Shown here: in pieces, positions 23,899 through 35,444 of the stretch | Numbering within the stretch: the stretch's first letter is position 1 | Layout: every line of letters starts with the position of its first letter | Assembly: GCA_021307315.1 (NCBI GenBank) | Contig: JAJSPD010000021.1 | Location: forward strand, 372,001 to 436,000 | Reading direction: 5' to 3' | Origin: Bisporella sp. PMI_857 | Lineage: Eukaryota > Ascomycota > Leotiomycetes > Helotiales > Helotiaceae | DNA: 64,000 nucleotides | The notes under the pieces: generated by a model | Told to the model about the DNA's origin: nothing | The model's database searches: none | The model's input: only the letters and a program-made list of their open reading frames with translations | Position numbers and translations under genes: made by a program

Positions 23899-25967
23899 TT
23901 TAGTGCAATGAGCTATGCAGGTAAAGCTCTGTATATAGATCTGGTCCCTTTAGTGCTTCAATTATGATATAACCTTCAATTGTGTTAGATGTTGTCTTAT
24001 ACTTATCCGTATGGTCAAAGAAAGTATCTCGGCCCAAATAAGGGATTGAAATGTATTGGCAGCTAGTATGGGTGATAGAATAGAGTAAATAGAGTAGAAT
24101 AGGGCATGCCTATTTGGTTGTAGAAACAGAAGAATCAACTATATAAAAAACGTAAAATAGTGGCCAGATGCCAAGAAGAACTAGACTAAAACAGGAAACT
24201 CTAGGTCAAATCTAGATAATAGGCTTCACCTTTCAACAAAATGCTTTTCTCTGATATACTCACTTCACACTCGCGCAACTTTCTAAACCCTCAAAGTTGC
24301 GGCTCTTTCAGCACTTTGATTAGTGATATCGAAACTGTGTTTTTGAAAACTGACATCACAATATATTTTTTTTATATATTTTTTTTTAGAAAAGCTAAAG
24401 TCTTTTTCTGTAAAATACTTTTCGCAGTAAATTACAACTAGTGTATTTGCTGTTTTTACTGCAAAATCAAAATTAAAGTGATTTGTTTTCAGTTGGGTGG
24501 TGGAACACACTATCTTGGGAAATATTGTTTTGTGGTCCCAAGGCACAATTTCAATCTGCAAGCTCGGAGTTAAGTACTGAGATCTGTGTGCAACCTTTTA
24601 AGTGCTACAATTGGTGGTGATTAGAACCAAGTTCTTGAAAGCGGCACTACAATCTCGTTTTCGAAATCTCAACCAACCAATCACTGGATCACTGGATCGC
24701 CGACTGGAAGGTGCCGAAATAAGCCAGAGGAAAACATCACACTCCGAACCTCGCACTTCAAACCAATGATGAACTTCTTATTACGTGTCAACAACTTCCC
24801 AGGTACATACAACCACAGGCTGAGGAGAACTGGGCTACCTCCTCGCTCTGGAGCTACACTAGCCTCAGATGTTACTGATTTTGAATCTGGGCAATGAGAT
24901 TAAGAATGCTGCGTTTCGGTAACTGTATTTTGACAGCCACCAACTGGACGGTCAAAAATACGCACCTGTATCTCAACTGGCTTAGAGTAGATACTAAGTT
25001 ACAGTAAACAAATCAGCACCCGCTACTTTACAATGGTTTTCAACTTTTGATTTTAACAAAATGTGTTTAGTTCTATCTACGTTTTGCATTAAGACAACTT
25101 TGATATCACGTTAACGGTTATAACATCTACGAATTCTTGGGGTTACAGTTGGGTCAGGGTAGAGAAAAGCTTGGCCAGGGTAGACGGTTTTACGCTAGTA
25201 AAAGTTGATCCGGGGTAGAAAACAGTGCTTTTAAAGCTTGGCCAAAGTAGAATAACGCTAAGTATACGCTAAGCATATGCTTGCTAATTTACTTTACTGT
25301 TTATTATGTATTGGCATGCTTGTATTGATTAATAACAAATTATTAGCGGCATTGAAAGAATTTGTATATAATTAATATATAACTTGACGGCCTGCCAAGC
25401 CATTAATTTTCGAGATCAAAGTGGCGTCTCTTGCAAACCTCGAAACCATAAAGTCCCCGCGAAAGGCACCCGATCTAGCCCAAATCAAGCCTTCTAAGCT
25501 AGATATAAATTGGGCAAGGTAGATGTAGAAGGATGTGCTCGTCTGATAGTTCATTCCTATCGGCGTAGGTCAGCTTTCGGCCTTCAACATATTAGAGCAT
25601 AAGGAATGAGGACAACGGCTCAGTGTCGTCGCTGAGGCTGTAGGTGTGGATTTGAGGTCAATAAACCTTTTCGAGAGTATCAATTTTTAAGATGTTACCC
25701 TGTTCAAGCTAAGTTGAGTGTGTTTACACAATTGATATACGTACTTTGAGCCAATACAAGGTAACATTGTAGTTGCGGAGAATAGAGAGCTCAGGAAACT
25801 TCGCCCGAGGCTTGGAATGTAACCTTGAGTGATCCTGAACATTATAGTGCCTGACTGGAAGGAAGAATTCTGGAGTATACTAAGCTTCGCTGTCTACCCC
25901 AATTTTGTCCTTCTACATACAGTAACATTACCTGGACCCCACTGGGCAATTATTCTGGGTACAAGTA
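23899..25967. other. AT-rich repeat-bearing non-coding stretch
   Basis: No gene is supported. The stretch contains a fold-back sequence around 24.34-24.50 kb and a set of degenerate GGGTAGA-containing units between about 25.14 and 25.91 kb. It ends at the left border of a TIR element. It is probably transposon-derived. Confidence 0.45.
24342..24500. repeat. Imperfect AT-rich fold-back sequence
   Basis: An inner pair, GCAGTAAA near 24425 and TTTACTGC near 24453, forms a hairpin. An outer pair, TGAAAAC...ATCAC near 24343 and GTGATTTGTTTTCA near 24478, is also inverted. Between them lie long T runs. This could be a small fold-back MITE, or it could be chance AT-rich symmetry. Confidence 0.35.
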
Positions 25968-26450
25968 CAATTGAAACGTCGACTGTTGCGACCTTGGCAT
26001 AGGCAACCTTAAATTTTAAGCGAGCCAATCAGCAAGGGTATTCACCTAGTATTTGGCGACTTAGCCTTTATTCAAGACCCCCAGAAATATAGAAAAAATT
26101 AGTTATGTGCGACATGTCATGTCCCGTGCTCTAGAGCACAAGTGACCTATATTAGCCGAGCCCTCTCAGAGTGCCCGTGTATATATATAGCCTGCTCTCC
26201 TCGGGCTCCTCTTCCTTCCTCAGGTTTAGATTCTCTTTGTATTACACCACCATTGCCCTGTATCTGTAGATGCACAACGCGTGTCGTGACTCTGGTCCGA
26301 GTTTGGCACTATGTGGGTGTGACACTTTGATTAGTTTGTCGCTTAATAAGTGAGTTTACGTGCAAAAGATCCAATTAGATTTTAGTGATTGGCTCGCTTA
26401 AAATTTAAGGGTTACCTGTGCTAAGGCCTTTATGGTCGACATTTCATTGG
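25968..26450. mobile_element. 483-bp TIR element (MITE-like) flanked by TA
   Basis: The left 25968-26031 and right 26386-26450 ends are inverted copies of about 64 bp. The inner halves match almost perfectly, including TTAAATTTTAAGCGAGCCAA, and the outer tips differ mostly by C/T and G/A changes. Both ends abut a TA dinucleotide, consistent with Tc1/mariner-type target duplication. No transposase frame is present inside, so it is non-autonomous. The interior holds an exact 14-bp palindrome (GTGCTCTAGAGCAC, around 26128), a TATATATATA tract and a CT-rich run. Transition-biased differences between the ends would fit RIP or age, but I did not compute this. Confidence 0.75.
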
Positions 26451-26663
26451 TATCACTTATTCTTGCTGCACTAATAGGAAACCAGTTCTATCGCCGGTAA
26501 AAGGCCCAGGCCAGCTATTATACTATAGTGAAAATGGCCTACCAAGGTACTGGGAATCTACAAAAGGTCGCAGCCTTCCCATTAGCATCTTTTTTCGTTC
26601 TCTTTCCATCTCCTCTCCCTCACACTACACATTGTTCTTTCTTGGGGCAAACTGGTCAATATC

Positions 26664-28515
26664 ATGAGTACTGTTGTCGACGAAAAAGCCTATGGCGACG
26701 CGCCGTAGGCTGAGAAGGGCATCTCCCAAATGGAACATGCCCCTAGTCTTGACGACGACTTAAAGAGAGGGAACCTCGATAAGGCGGGTGCTATCGAGGC
26801 AGAGAATGCAGAGCATAACATGGGAGTACTAGAGGCCGTTCGAGCATATCCTCTGGCTACCTTTTGGGCGTTTGTCATGTCTTGCACTATCGTAAGTTGC
26901 ACTTTACCCTTAGTTCCTCCTCTAACATAAGGAATTACGGCTAATCTCAACTTTAGATCATGGAGTCATACTGCGTGTTCCTTATGGGTAATTTCCTCGC
27001 CTTGCCTGCTTTTGCCAACGAATTTGGTGTTCTCAACCCCGCAACCAACAAATATATCGTCGTGACTAGTTGGCAGTCTGCCCTTCAGATGGGTGGTCCG
27101 CTCGGTGCAATCATTGGTGTCTGTCTCGCTGGCCCTCTCACCAGTCGTATCGGATATCGTTGGGCCACTATCACCGGTCTCATGGCTTTGAATACTTTCA
27201 TCTTGGTGTTCTACTTTGGCAAATCGCTTGCAGTCATTTTCGGAGCTCAACTTCTCAAGGGCGTGCCACGGGGCATCTTCATTGCCAATGCACCAGCATA
27301 CTGCAGTGAGATCGTACCCATCAAGCTGCGAGCCCCTGCAACCCAGATGCTGCAGATGTTCTGGGCAATTGGCAGTATCATTGTGGGTGGTGTCACATAC
27401 CATTACAATGCTAGGCTTGATTCAAGCGCATATAGGTATACTCTCTTCCGCTTTGCAAGAAACTCCGTTGTTAACGGCGAGAATTTAGGATCCCAATCGC
27501 GCTTCAATGGTTGTTTCCTACTCCTCTCGCTATCCTTATCTTTATTGCACCTGAGTCACCATGGTGGCTAGTTCGAAAGGGACGTCTCGAAGAGGCAGCA
27601 AATGCCGTTGGACGCCTGGGACGTAGATCGAGGTTGAATCTTGACGAGGCTGTTTCTATGATGCGTCGTACCATTGAACTCGAGAAGTCCATCAAGGAGC
27701 CCAACCACTTGGAACTATTCAAAGGGACTGACCTTTACCGTACCCTCATTGTGTGTGGTGTGTACGCCGCTCAGAATCTTACGGGTAACCTTATTGCCAA
27801 CCAGGCTGTCTACTTCTTCGAGCGTGAGTTGTCATCATGACTGTTCTCTAGTGAGTATTTATGCTGATCACAAATGCAGAGGCTGGCATGGACACAGACA
27901 CTGTGTTTGCCCTAGGTCTTATCACATCAGCCCTTCAGATGATCTTCGTCATGCTTTCTTGGATTCTCACAACGTACCTTGGCCGATGTACTATCTACGT
28001 CTGGGGTTCCGGCATCAATGTCTGTTTCCTAGTTGCCCTCGGTATTGCGGCCTCCATTGGCAAGTCGAACGCTGCCTCCCTGGCCCAGACATCTCTAGGT
28101 CTTATCGTCTCCGTATTATTCACCTTGGGACCTGCGCCTGCCTCCTGGGTTATCATTGGAGAGACCTCCGCCATCCCCCTCAGACCTTTGACCACTGGAA
28201 TTGGACGCGGTGCATACTATGTTGTGAATATTCCTTGTATTTCCTAGCAAGTTATATGCTCAATTCAACAGTAAGAATGTTTTCTCCTTCCGATAACTTT
28301 TGGTGACAATTGCTGACAAAGTACAGGGCGGAAATCTTGGCGGCAAGTGCGGCTACGTCTGGGGTAGCACTGGTTTTATTTGTTTTGTTGTAGCATACTT
28401 CTTCTTGCTTGAGATGAAGGGTAGATCTTATCGTGAGATTGATATCTTGTTTAAGCGTAAAGTTCCGGCTCGCCAATGGACCAAGACTGTTGTCGACGTG
28501 CAAGACGACGAGTAG
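26664..28515 (+). pseudogene. Broken alpha-glucoside/maltose-type MFS sugar transporter
   Basis: A 12-TM sugar porter of the plasma membrane is encoded by exons 26664-26891, 26957-27435, 27489-27823, 27880-28270 and 28327-28515. Family marks include TSWQSALQMGGPLGA, RIGYRWATITG, the PESPWWL signature followed by RKGR, ASWVIIGETSAIPLR and the C-terminal GKCGYVWGSTG. Two lesions are visible. Codon 15 is TAG (26706-26708), with the same frame continuing into EKGISQMEHAPSL. Near 28241-28247 the frame IPCI runs into TAG, whereas a one-base shift gives FLASYMLNS up to a good donor. The exon lengths sum to 1622, one short of a multiple of three, which agrees with a single-base deletion. An internal ATG at 26730 could bypass the first lesion, but the second removes the last membrane segment. 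An assembly error cannot be excluded for either. Confidence 0.85.
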
Positions 28516-28760
28516 ATGGATATGTGGTTAGAAGGCTGTGGCAGGGTGTGACCGGAGGCAAGACTCCTGGTGAATGGAGCATGAAGCACGTGAGGTAGTT
28601 ATAATCTGCTGTAGATTTATGAGAAATATAGATAAATCCTCAAGTGGTCTCTCATACAGACAATCACCTATCAGATCCCGAGTTTCGCCATACTCTCTGC
28701 ACCCTGTTTCTGCATGGAGGACTAACCTAACAGCCTAGAAGAGTATATACAAAGAGCTTG
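28516..28760. other. Short spacer after the transporter relic
   Basis: 3' region of the transporter. No feature recognised. Confidence 0.4.
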
Positions 28761-28761
28761 G

Positions 28762-30803
28762 GTGTACCTTACTAAGATGGTGGGGATATCGTTGGAGATA
28801 CATGTGATCACTAATCGTGTTCGGGGACTTGGGGAACGGGGTCGGGCCCAGCAATCTCTACAGATTACGAAATCGCGAACTAAATATTCTTTCCATGTCC
28901 AAGATGAGCACGGCGGGAGCATATCCTCAGTACTCTCTTCTAGCTGTCTGCTGCCTAATGAGACTAGATTGCTTCGGCGTTTCTTATTAAACTCTAACGA
29001 GATCTCCTCACCTCAGGCTTTTACGCAAATCGATCTGCATACCAAGGCATTTGTCTAAGCAATGATCGTCGCTTCAATTCTATTTGATGGACGCGGGAAA
29101 ACCTTTCGATTGATCCGAGAGCAAGGAAAAATTACGGATGTCTTTTACGACAATAGAATTTTGCACGAGATAACTCGGATGATCCAGGTTACATGCGGAA
29201 CGAGTAGTACCACCATCATGTTCCTTATTCCAAATGCCATACCACCGCCATTGATGATCAAGATTCTAGTGCCTTTTATAAATTTGTTTATTGCAACTAT
29301 TATAATTGATTGGTACAATTTCCGAGCAAGAATCGTACGTTCGTCCGATATTGCTGGTCGTCTGGGGCTAGTGCTGGAGAACTATGTAGAGAATATGAAG
29401 AATATTCTATCTCTACAGAAACTACCCGATTTTCCATCTTATACTACATCGAACAAGTTGTCCTTGGATCAAGGTGTAGAAAGACTCACAAATACAGTCA
29501 TACCTGGATAATTCGGACGCCCCTATATCGGAAACCTCTATATTTCGGAAGGGAGCCGCGGAACGGTCGATTTTTGGCTGGGTAACTCGGAAACCTTTTT
29601 ATTTCGGTATCGGAAGAAGGTATAAGGAATATAACTAGGCTCCGATGTATACTTTTAATAAATCTAGCTTAGTAATACACTAAATTTGCGAAGCACGTGA
29701 TATATGTTCAATAATTACGTATTTTATGTAACACGTGATATTATTTTTATGTAAATCTGGATAATTATGCATTATGCACTTTTTATATATCGGAAACCTC
29801 TATATACCGGAAGGTTGCCTTGGAACCAAAGCCTCCGAATTATCCAGGTATGACTGTATTCTAAAGAAAGGCGAATTTCTAGAACTTTACCAACACATCC
29901 TTGAATTGAGAGTGACATCCAAATCACTCGAGAGCTACTGTGTAGGTCGATCAATCTTGGTCTTATTATGCTCATAAAATCCTGGATAAAATGTTCAAAG
30001 TTCCAGAGTTCACAGTAAGAAATTCATTCTAGTGAGTGACCTATTTTCTAATTCCGCGAATTTAGGAGCTGGTGCCTTAGAAAGAGAGTCACAGTCCGGA
30101 AATCTTTAGTCGGCGATATCTTGAACGAGCTAACTATGGCTGCGATGAGACTAACTATTTGCCACCCGCATTCTCAAGTTAAAATTTGCAACTGGGAAAG
30201 GAGCCATGAAGCCAAGGATTTGATCGAACGGGCTGAAACAGCAGCTGAAAATATCAAATTTCAAGTAGACCCCTCTAAATTATTGCTAAACTGCCAGACT
30301 TTACAAAGGCTGCCGCCGTAGCATGCTGGAAATTACTAGCATCATCTGCTAGCAGCAAAAGCATCGAGTTACTGCCAGAACACTCATCCCTAGATCGACG
30401 TCTCGAACAGTGCCCTCATGTTCTGGTCAGTGAAAGCGTGTTAGGTATATTTGGAAGGGATAGAGTTGATCCTAAAGAGTTAGAAGATGATGGAATCTAT
30501 AGAGGCAAGGACGTTTACCACAGTCTCGCATTGTCTAAACCATCAAATAAAACTAATAGTTATCCAGGAATTTGCAGAGTGGCTGCAAGATTTCAAGTGA
30601 AGGATGTGGAAGAACAATTTTACGGTACTGGCTGGTTGATTGACAAGTCTACTGTCGTCACGGCAGCGCATAACCTATACGATCCGATGAACGGTTCATA
30701 CGAGAGCGAAGCCAGAGTACAAATTGGTATTACAAAAAGTAACGGAGGGAATATTAACGCTGAAATGCAACTAAGAGAATTTGTGGCTATTCACTGGGGG
30801 TGA
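28762..30803 (+). pseudogene. Truncated, transposon-split gene with trypsin-like N-lobe
   Basis: A long coding-like region is broken in several ways. A segment from 29062 contains a hydrophobic stretch (FLIPNAIPPPLMIKILVPFI) and then ENYVENMKNILSLQKLPDF. It is interrupted at 29495 by a 362-bp TIR element. Removing the element plus one TA rejoins VERLTN to ILKKGEFLELYQHIL in one frame. Downstream pieces include AKDLIERAETAAENIKF and, after a frameshift, KAAAVACWKLLASSAS. The last piece (30438-30803) holds a serine-protease N-lobe, GTGWLIDKSTVVTAAHNLYD, with the catalytic His of a chymotrypsin fold. It stops at 30803 before any Asp or Ser of the triad could appear. Trypsin-like domains occur in some fungal NLR-type immune proteins, but no NACHT or NB-ARC is visible, so that link is only a possibility. 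Confidence 0.6.
29495..29856. mobile_element. 362-bp pogo/Fot-type TIR MITE, TA target duplication
   Basis: The termini are exact inverted repeats for at least 23 bp, beginning CAGTCATACCTGGATAATTC, and each end abuts TA (29493-29494 and 29857-29858). Near both ends lies a direct repeat beginning TATCGGAAACCTCTATAT. There is no transposase frame. TA duplication and a CAGT start are the pattern of Tc1/mariner pogo-Fot elements. The insertion interrupts a coding frame that is restored on conceptual removal of the element and one TA, so insertion happened while that frame was intact or nearly so. Confidence 0.85.
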
Positions 30804-30845
30804 ATATTATATATTCTAAGATATATCGGGTTATTCATGTTCTAA

Positions 30846-32715
30846 CTATTCTCTTCCCATAGCCCGCTCGACCTCCTTCAAAATAGCCAAGCATTTCTCG
30901 TCTTCCCATCGCCTCGTGATAATCTGTAATCCCACAGGCGCATTGACATACGCCTCAGGTTCATACAGATCCCAATTGAACTTGTCTTTCTCATTCTTTG
31001 GGACGTAATTGGTATCCTTGACGTCAAGTTTGACATCCACGGTAGTCACAGGGAATGCTACTGCAGCATACTCGAGCATATTCCATTGACTCGTGTATGA
31101 CCAGTATTTTGCATTGCCGTGTGGTGGAGCCGGGCCTGGGCCCACGGGACTGAGGATCGCGTCGACTGGGTGGCCATCCTCGGAGCCTGTAGACAGCCAG
31201 AGGTCGTTGTAGAAATCGCGATATGCGTTGCGGCGGACTTTCAGCTGCGGAGTAGAGGATTTAGCATGCCAACACAACATGGAAGATACAATAGCTGAGA
31301 AAGCTACAAATAAAGGACGACTGTCACTTACATCCCACACCTCCTCGACTGTACGATATTTGATATTGCCGCCATCCGTCAAAAGCCACTCCGTGAGCGG
31401 CATCACGGTTTCACCTGCCTCTGTTATCTCCTTTCTCACGGCACGGCCACCATCCTCGTAGTACAACGCCTGCGTGATGTCCCAACATGTGTCATGGCCA
31501 CTGGGTTTCCAATCCACGAGCTCAAATCTGTCAGGATACTGCTGGAGAGCCGTATATACTTCCTTTAAAGCTCGTGTTACAGGTGGGTGTGGTGTAACAA
31601 TGTCATCTGACCACATGAAAGCGATCTTGAGCCTGGGTTGAAGAGTTACTTGTCGCCATGGTAAGGGAACTAGACCTGTGTCTTTGATCCATGGTGAGTA
31701 GGAGATGTAAGTTTCCATGAAAAGCTCGATACCGGAACGGGTTGTTGACATTGGCCCATGCGTCCCAGCGATGCTGCTTCACGTTAGGGAGTAATAAAGC
31801 AGCCCAAAAAGAAGAGGGACATACCCATCCTGACCCTTGACTCCAGCACTCGCTCCATGTCTACTAAGTCGGCCCGGTGTTGGCTTGATTCCGTAGATCC
31901 CACAATTCGCGGCAGGACATCTGATAGAACCTCCAATATCACCACCCACTCCCTACCACATAGTCAGTTCCCCCTACGGCGCTAATAAACTATCTAACTC
32001 ACGAGAACACTTCCCCGAAAGGATATGAGCGCACTCTCACCCCCCGAGCTCCCACCCGGTGTCAGATCCAGGTTATGCGGATTCAGCGTCGTTCCATAGA
32101 TATTCGAACTTGTCTCAAGATGCATGATACATTGCGGCTGCGTCGTCCGCACATAGAAGACCGCGCCAGCTTCCCATAAGACGTCATTAACGCCGCTGGG
32201 GCTGGGTTGCGGACTTTTGATGCGTGCGACGAAACTGGCATGGTTGGTGCCGTTTACCATGCCGTGATGCTCTTTGATGGAAATGGGGAGACCGTGGAGG
32301 GGTCCTAAGGGGTGGCCTAGGGAGTCCAGGTAGGCCGCACGTTGGAGCGCCATTTCCGGGAGGAGCTCAGTGGTGCAGTTTAGCTGTTGTTGGGTTAGCC
32401 ACTTGTTCAAAAATGAGGTACGGGGTAGATGTAGATGCATATTCTGACCAATTCTTGTGCTAGAGCTGCTCTCCTGAGAAAGGCTTTCGCTACGGCTACA
32501 CATGTGTACTTTTTGACTCGAATGGCATCTAGTAGTTCAAGTGCATCCAGTCCCGTGATCTCGAGTTCTTCCTCGGATAAGACATCTTTGGCTAGGTGAG
32601 TGACATTCTTTGGTAGAGGCGTTGGGAGACAAGCGAGGTCTAGAGGCGGTTCTATTGCAGCCAGCGACTTGTCTCTAACATCTAAAGCTTGTTGAATAAG
32701 CTCCGCAGCACCCAT
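30846..32715 (-). CDS. Amidase-signature hydrolase (acetamidase-like)
   Basis: Amidase-signature enzyme hydrolysing carboxylic amides. Five exons on the minus strand: 32715-32449, 32383-32003, 31952-31825, 31773-31332 and 31244-30846, giving 538 residues, the usual length. The fungal AmdS-type order is visible: an N-terminal helical region, the catalytic Lys in [12 protein letters not shown], the Gly/Ser loop [13 protein letters not shown] supplying the cis-Ser, and [14 protein letters not shown] holding the nucleophilic Ser. This is followed by [11 protein letters not shown], and near the C-terminus [13 protein letters not shown]. All triad residues appear present. The fourth intron (31331-31245, GTAAGT...CGCAG) is a multiple of three and free of stops, so it is easily overlooked and would add 29 residues if retained. 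It is one of the few intact genes in the accessory stretch. The substrate (acetamide, indoleacetamide or another amide) cannot be told from sequence. Confidence 0.9.
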
Positions 32716-34301
32716 AGTTGGATATGGGAAGGCGATAAGGTTGAAGAACTCGAGGGTTGTGAAGTATCAGATCGCCACACTACTATTCGTGATTTTTTAA
32801 AATATCAATCTGATAGTATATGTAAAGGTACTTATCTCTAAAGTCTGTACTTTACGAATTTAGATTGTGCAACGTTGAAGAATGGGATAAGAACCCCTAC
32901 AATGGAAGTATAAGCCACTGAGAGCTAGCTTGCCAAGATATCTCACGTGACCTCACATACCAAGAAGAAAGCATCTATCCTTCGAATATTAATACCAGAA
33001 ATACTCGCAAGTCCAAAGAAACAACCTGAGTCTTGTTATTATATCATATCCTTCTGTTGCATTCTCCCCATGACTGTATATAATTCTCTCCAGCTTCTTC
33101 GGGTCTCGGTTTGCCTCGGCATAAACTTCAGATCAAAAGCATGTTGTGCAATCTTAACTTTAAGCCACAAGCTTGCCATTACTGGACCACTACATTGTAA
33201 TTCCTACGATGACATTTATAATGGTTTTGCCATCAACCAATGGTCAAAAATAGCCTTTTCGATCCCGGTCCATCAACCTCCGCAAGGCTGCGCAGTGGCA
33301 TTGAGGAATTGCAGTACCTGAGCTTCTTGTTCAAATGGATATGGAGACACATAGGTTATAAGTATGGTAAGCTGGGCTTATTACGAGAACGCATGTTTAA
33401 TTGCTTTATACAGCTTTTAAAGGTGCTTCGGCTGTGTTTTCGAAGAGCGGAGACGGCCCCTTTTCTTTAAGCGAGGATGAACATGGTGAGCCTTTTAAAC
33501 AAGCTCAAGTTGCATTCCCGGTGACTTCAATAACTCTCAGTGGCCGTTATTATCGCACGATGAGCCTCTTATACAGCTCAGAGTCTTTTTAGAAAATACG
33601 AGCTGGGTTAAGAGGATAGATGAGTTATCCACGTTTATATTTTTTAAGATCTTGTTGTGACATGTGCTATAGTTGAAGTATGAATTGGCTTTATATAGCT
33701 ACTTAGCAGGTTAGAAGGAAATCGTTGCTAAAGCAAGGCTGGTGAGAATATCTTAAACAAGCACCGAGTATTATACACTACAAATTCCAAAAGCCACGCA
33801 GCAATCTATCATATTAGCCAATTTTCAACGACGGCTTTGCTAGCTATAGACCGTTCACGTGCATTCAGTTTCACATTTCTTTTCCAGTAATGCTAAAAGA
33901 AATTTCTCTGGACAGGATTGTACGGTGTATTCTGTACTGAGCATCTATTTTTCTTAGTGGTTATATTATATCTGCCTATCGATTTACCCGGAAGAATTTT
34001 GATGCGTTTTCTGCTGTTTTAAACCACTTTCCTCCAGTTTCCGATAAATTGCCCTAGTAGGAATGCATGTCGGGTAATTCCGCTTTCCATGAAATGAGCA
34101 TATCACAAGCATCAAATGCAACCCAACACGGAGCAAAACTCGGATCTAGGGGCGGAATAACAGTTTATCCGGCGCTTCTGCGGGACTATGAGGGGTAGCA
34201 ACCTCCTCTAAATCCATTGTCATAATTCATGCTGCAACATTTTTGCAAACTACTGGAATTGACTTCAACGACTTATTCATTTTGCTACATCCACTTTTAA
34301 A
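32716..34301. other. Gene-free stretch between amidase and dehydrogenase
   Basis: No gene is supported. A short plus-strand reading around 33.41-33.59 kb (FKGASAVFSKSGDGPFSLS) looks coding-like and may be a relic, but I cannot extend it to a gene. The rest is AT-rich. Promoters of the minus-strand amidase and the plus-strand dehydrogenase must lie at its two ends. Confidence 0.4.
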
Positions 34302-35444
34302 ATGTCCATGGAAGGAAAGATAATCGGTGTGACTGGAGGTGCTAGTGGCATTGGATTGGCCACCGCGAAACTTCTTTCAAGTAGAGGAGCAACGGTCTCG
34401 ATTGCAGACGCTGACCCCACAGCTCTACTTAGCGCGGAAGCATACTTTAATACACTTTCCGTTCCATTCTCAGTCTCGAAAGTCGATGTTTCGGTCCGTT
34501 CTGAAGTTGAAGGTTGGGTCGATGGAATTGTAGAGAAATATGGCCGGCTAGGTATGTATTCTCGAAATACCCTTATGAGCAAAAAAGTTAACACTAATTC
34601 AAAATTTCAGACGGAGCTGCGAATTGTGCCGGAATCATAGGGAAACATCATGGTGTTAGGCCGATCGCAGAGCTAGAGGACGATGAATGGCATAAGATCA
34701 TTGCAGTAAACTTGACTGGAATGATGTATTCCCTAAGAGCGGAACTCAACAAGATCGCAGATTTTGGATCTAGTACGCGCTTCTGATATTTCCCTTTCGA
34801 ACAGTTCCAAATTCTTTCGATGCCCTTATGGCCACTGTACGTCTGCTGACGAGCACCACTAGTTGTCAACATATCCTCAATCCAGGGGGTTATGGGCTTC
34901 GCTGGGAGTGCTTCTTATGTTGCCTCTAAACACGGAGTGATTGGCCTGACCCGAGCTGTATGTTACTAGCTTCTTAGAGAAGCCTCTCATGCCCAAAATG
35001 GGCATAAAGTGATGTTCTTAGGGGCTTTTGCTAGATTGAATAACTTTAAGCATATTCTATGAAATTAATATAAGATATACTAAACTTAGGATAAACCTTG
35101 TAGGCAGCGAAAGAAGTTGGAGATCGAGAAATAAGGGTAAACGCCGTCGCACCGGGCGCTATCCTTACACCTCTGCTGAAGAGAGCACAAGAGGTGAATC
35201 CGAATGAAGGCTTTGGAAACCCGACAGCAATCAAGCGTCAAGGAACGGCTGAGGAGATGGCAAATATTATATGCTTCTTGTTAGGACCTGAGAGCACTTA
35301 CGTGACTGGTAAGATAGCATTGAGATGGAATTGAGCCTTTCCTTTCTTCATTCGCCTCATCACTAGAGTTTCTGGACGGACAACTACTAACACGACTCTT
35401 CCTCAGGCTCGGTCTATGGCGGTGATGGAGGATGGGATTGTTGA
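34302..35444 (+). CDS. Short-chain dehydrogenase/reductase (classical SDR)
   Basis: NAD(P)-dependent oxidoreductase with a Rossmann fold, probably cytosolic. Five exons: 34302-34551, 34611-34772, 34863-34957, 35104-35308 and 35407-35444, giving 249 residues, typical of classical SDRs. Seen in order are the cofactor glycine motif TGGASGIG, an acidic DAD after the second strand suggesting NAD preference, NCAG, the catalytic Ser in VNISSIQG, YVASK as the YxxxK pair, then VNAVAPGAILTPL and a C-terminal TGSVYGGDGGW. All phases agree and no lesion is visible. The 146-nt third intron contains a 7-bp hairpin (ATGCCCA/TGGGCAT) and is longer than its neighbours. The gene lies in the accessory stretch with no matching biosynthetic partners beyond the nearby amidase, so the substrate is unknown. 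Confidence 0.9.

Noticed and set aside
24241..24561. Opposed open frames in the T-rich fold-back region
   Set aside because: They are mirror images produced by the inverted repeat and T/A runs, not genes.
26113..26332. Possible solo LTR inside the TIR element (TGTCA start, TGACA end, TATA and CT-rich run)
   Set aside because: No 5-bp target duplication at its ends and no primer-binding or polypurine site; better treated as the MITE interior.
27511..28306. Alternative open frame along the transporter (210 residues)
   Set aside because: It is the shifted frame of the sugar transporter; only its last part, after the one-base deletion, is true coding sequence.
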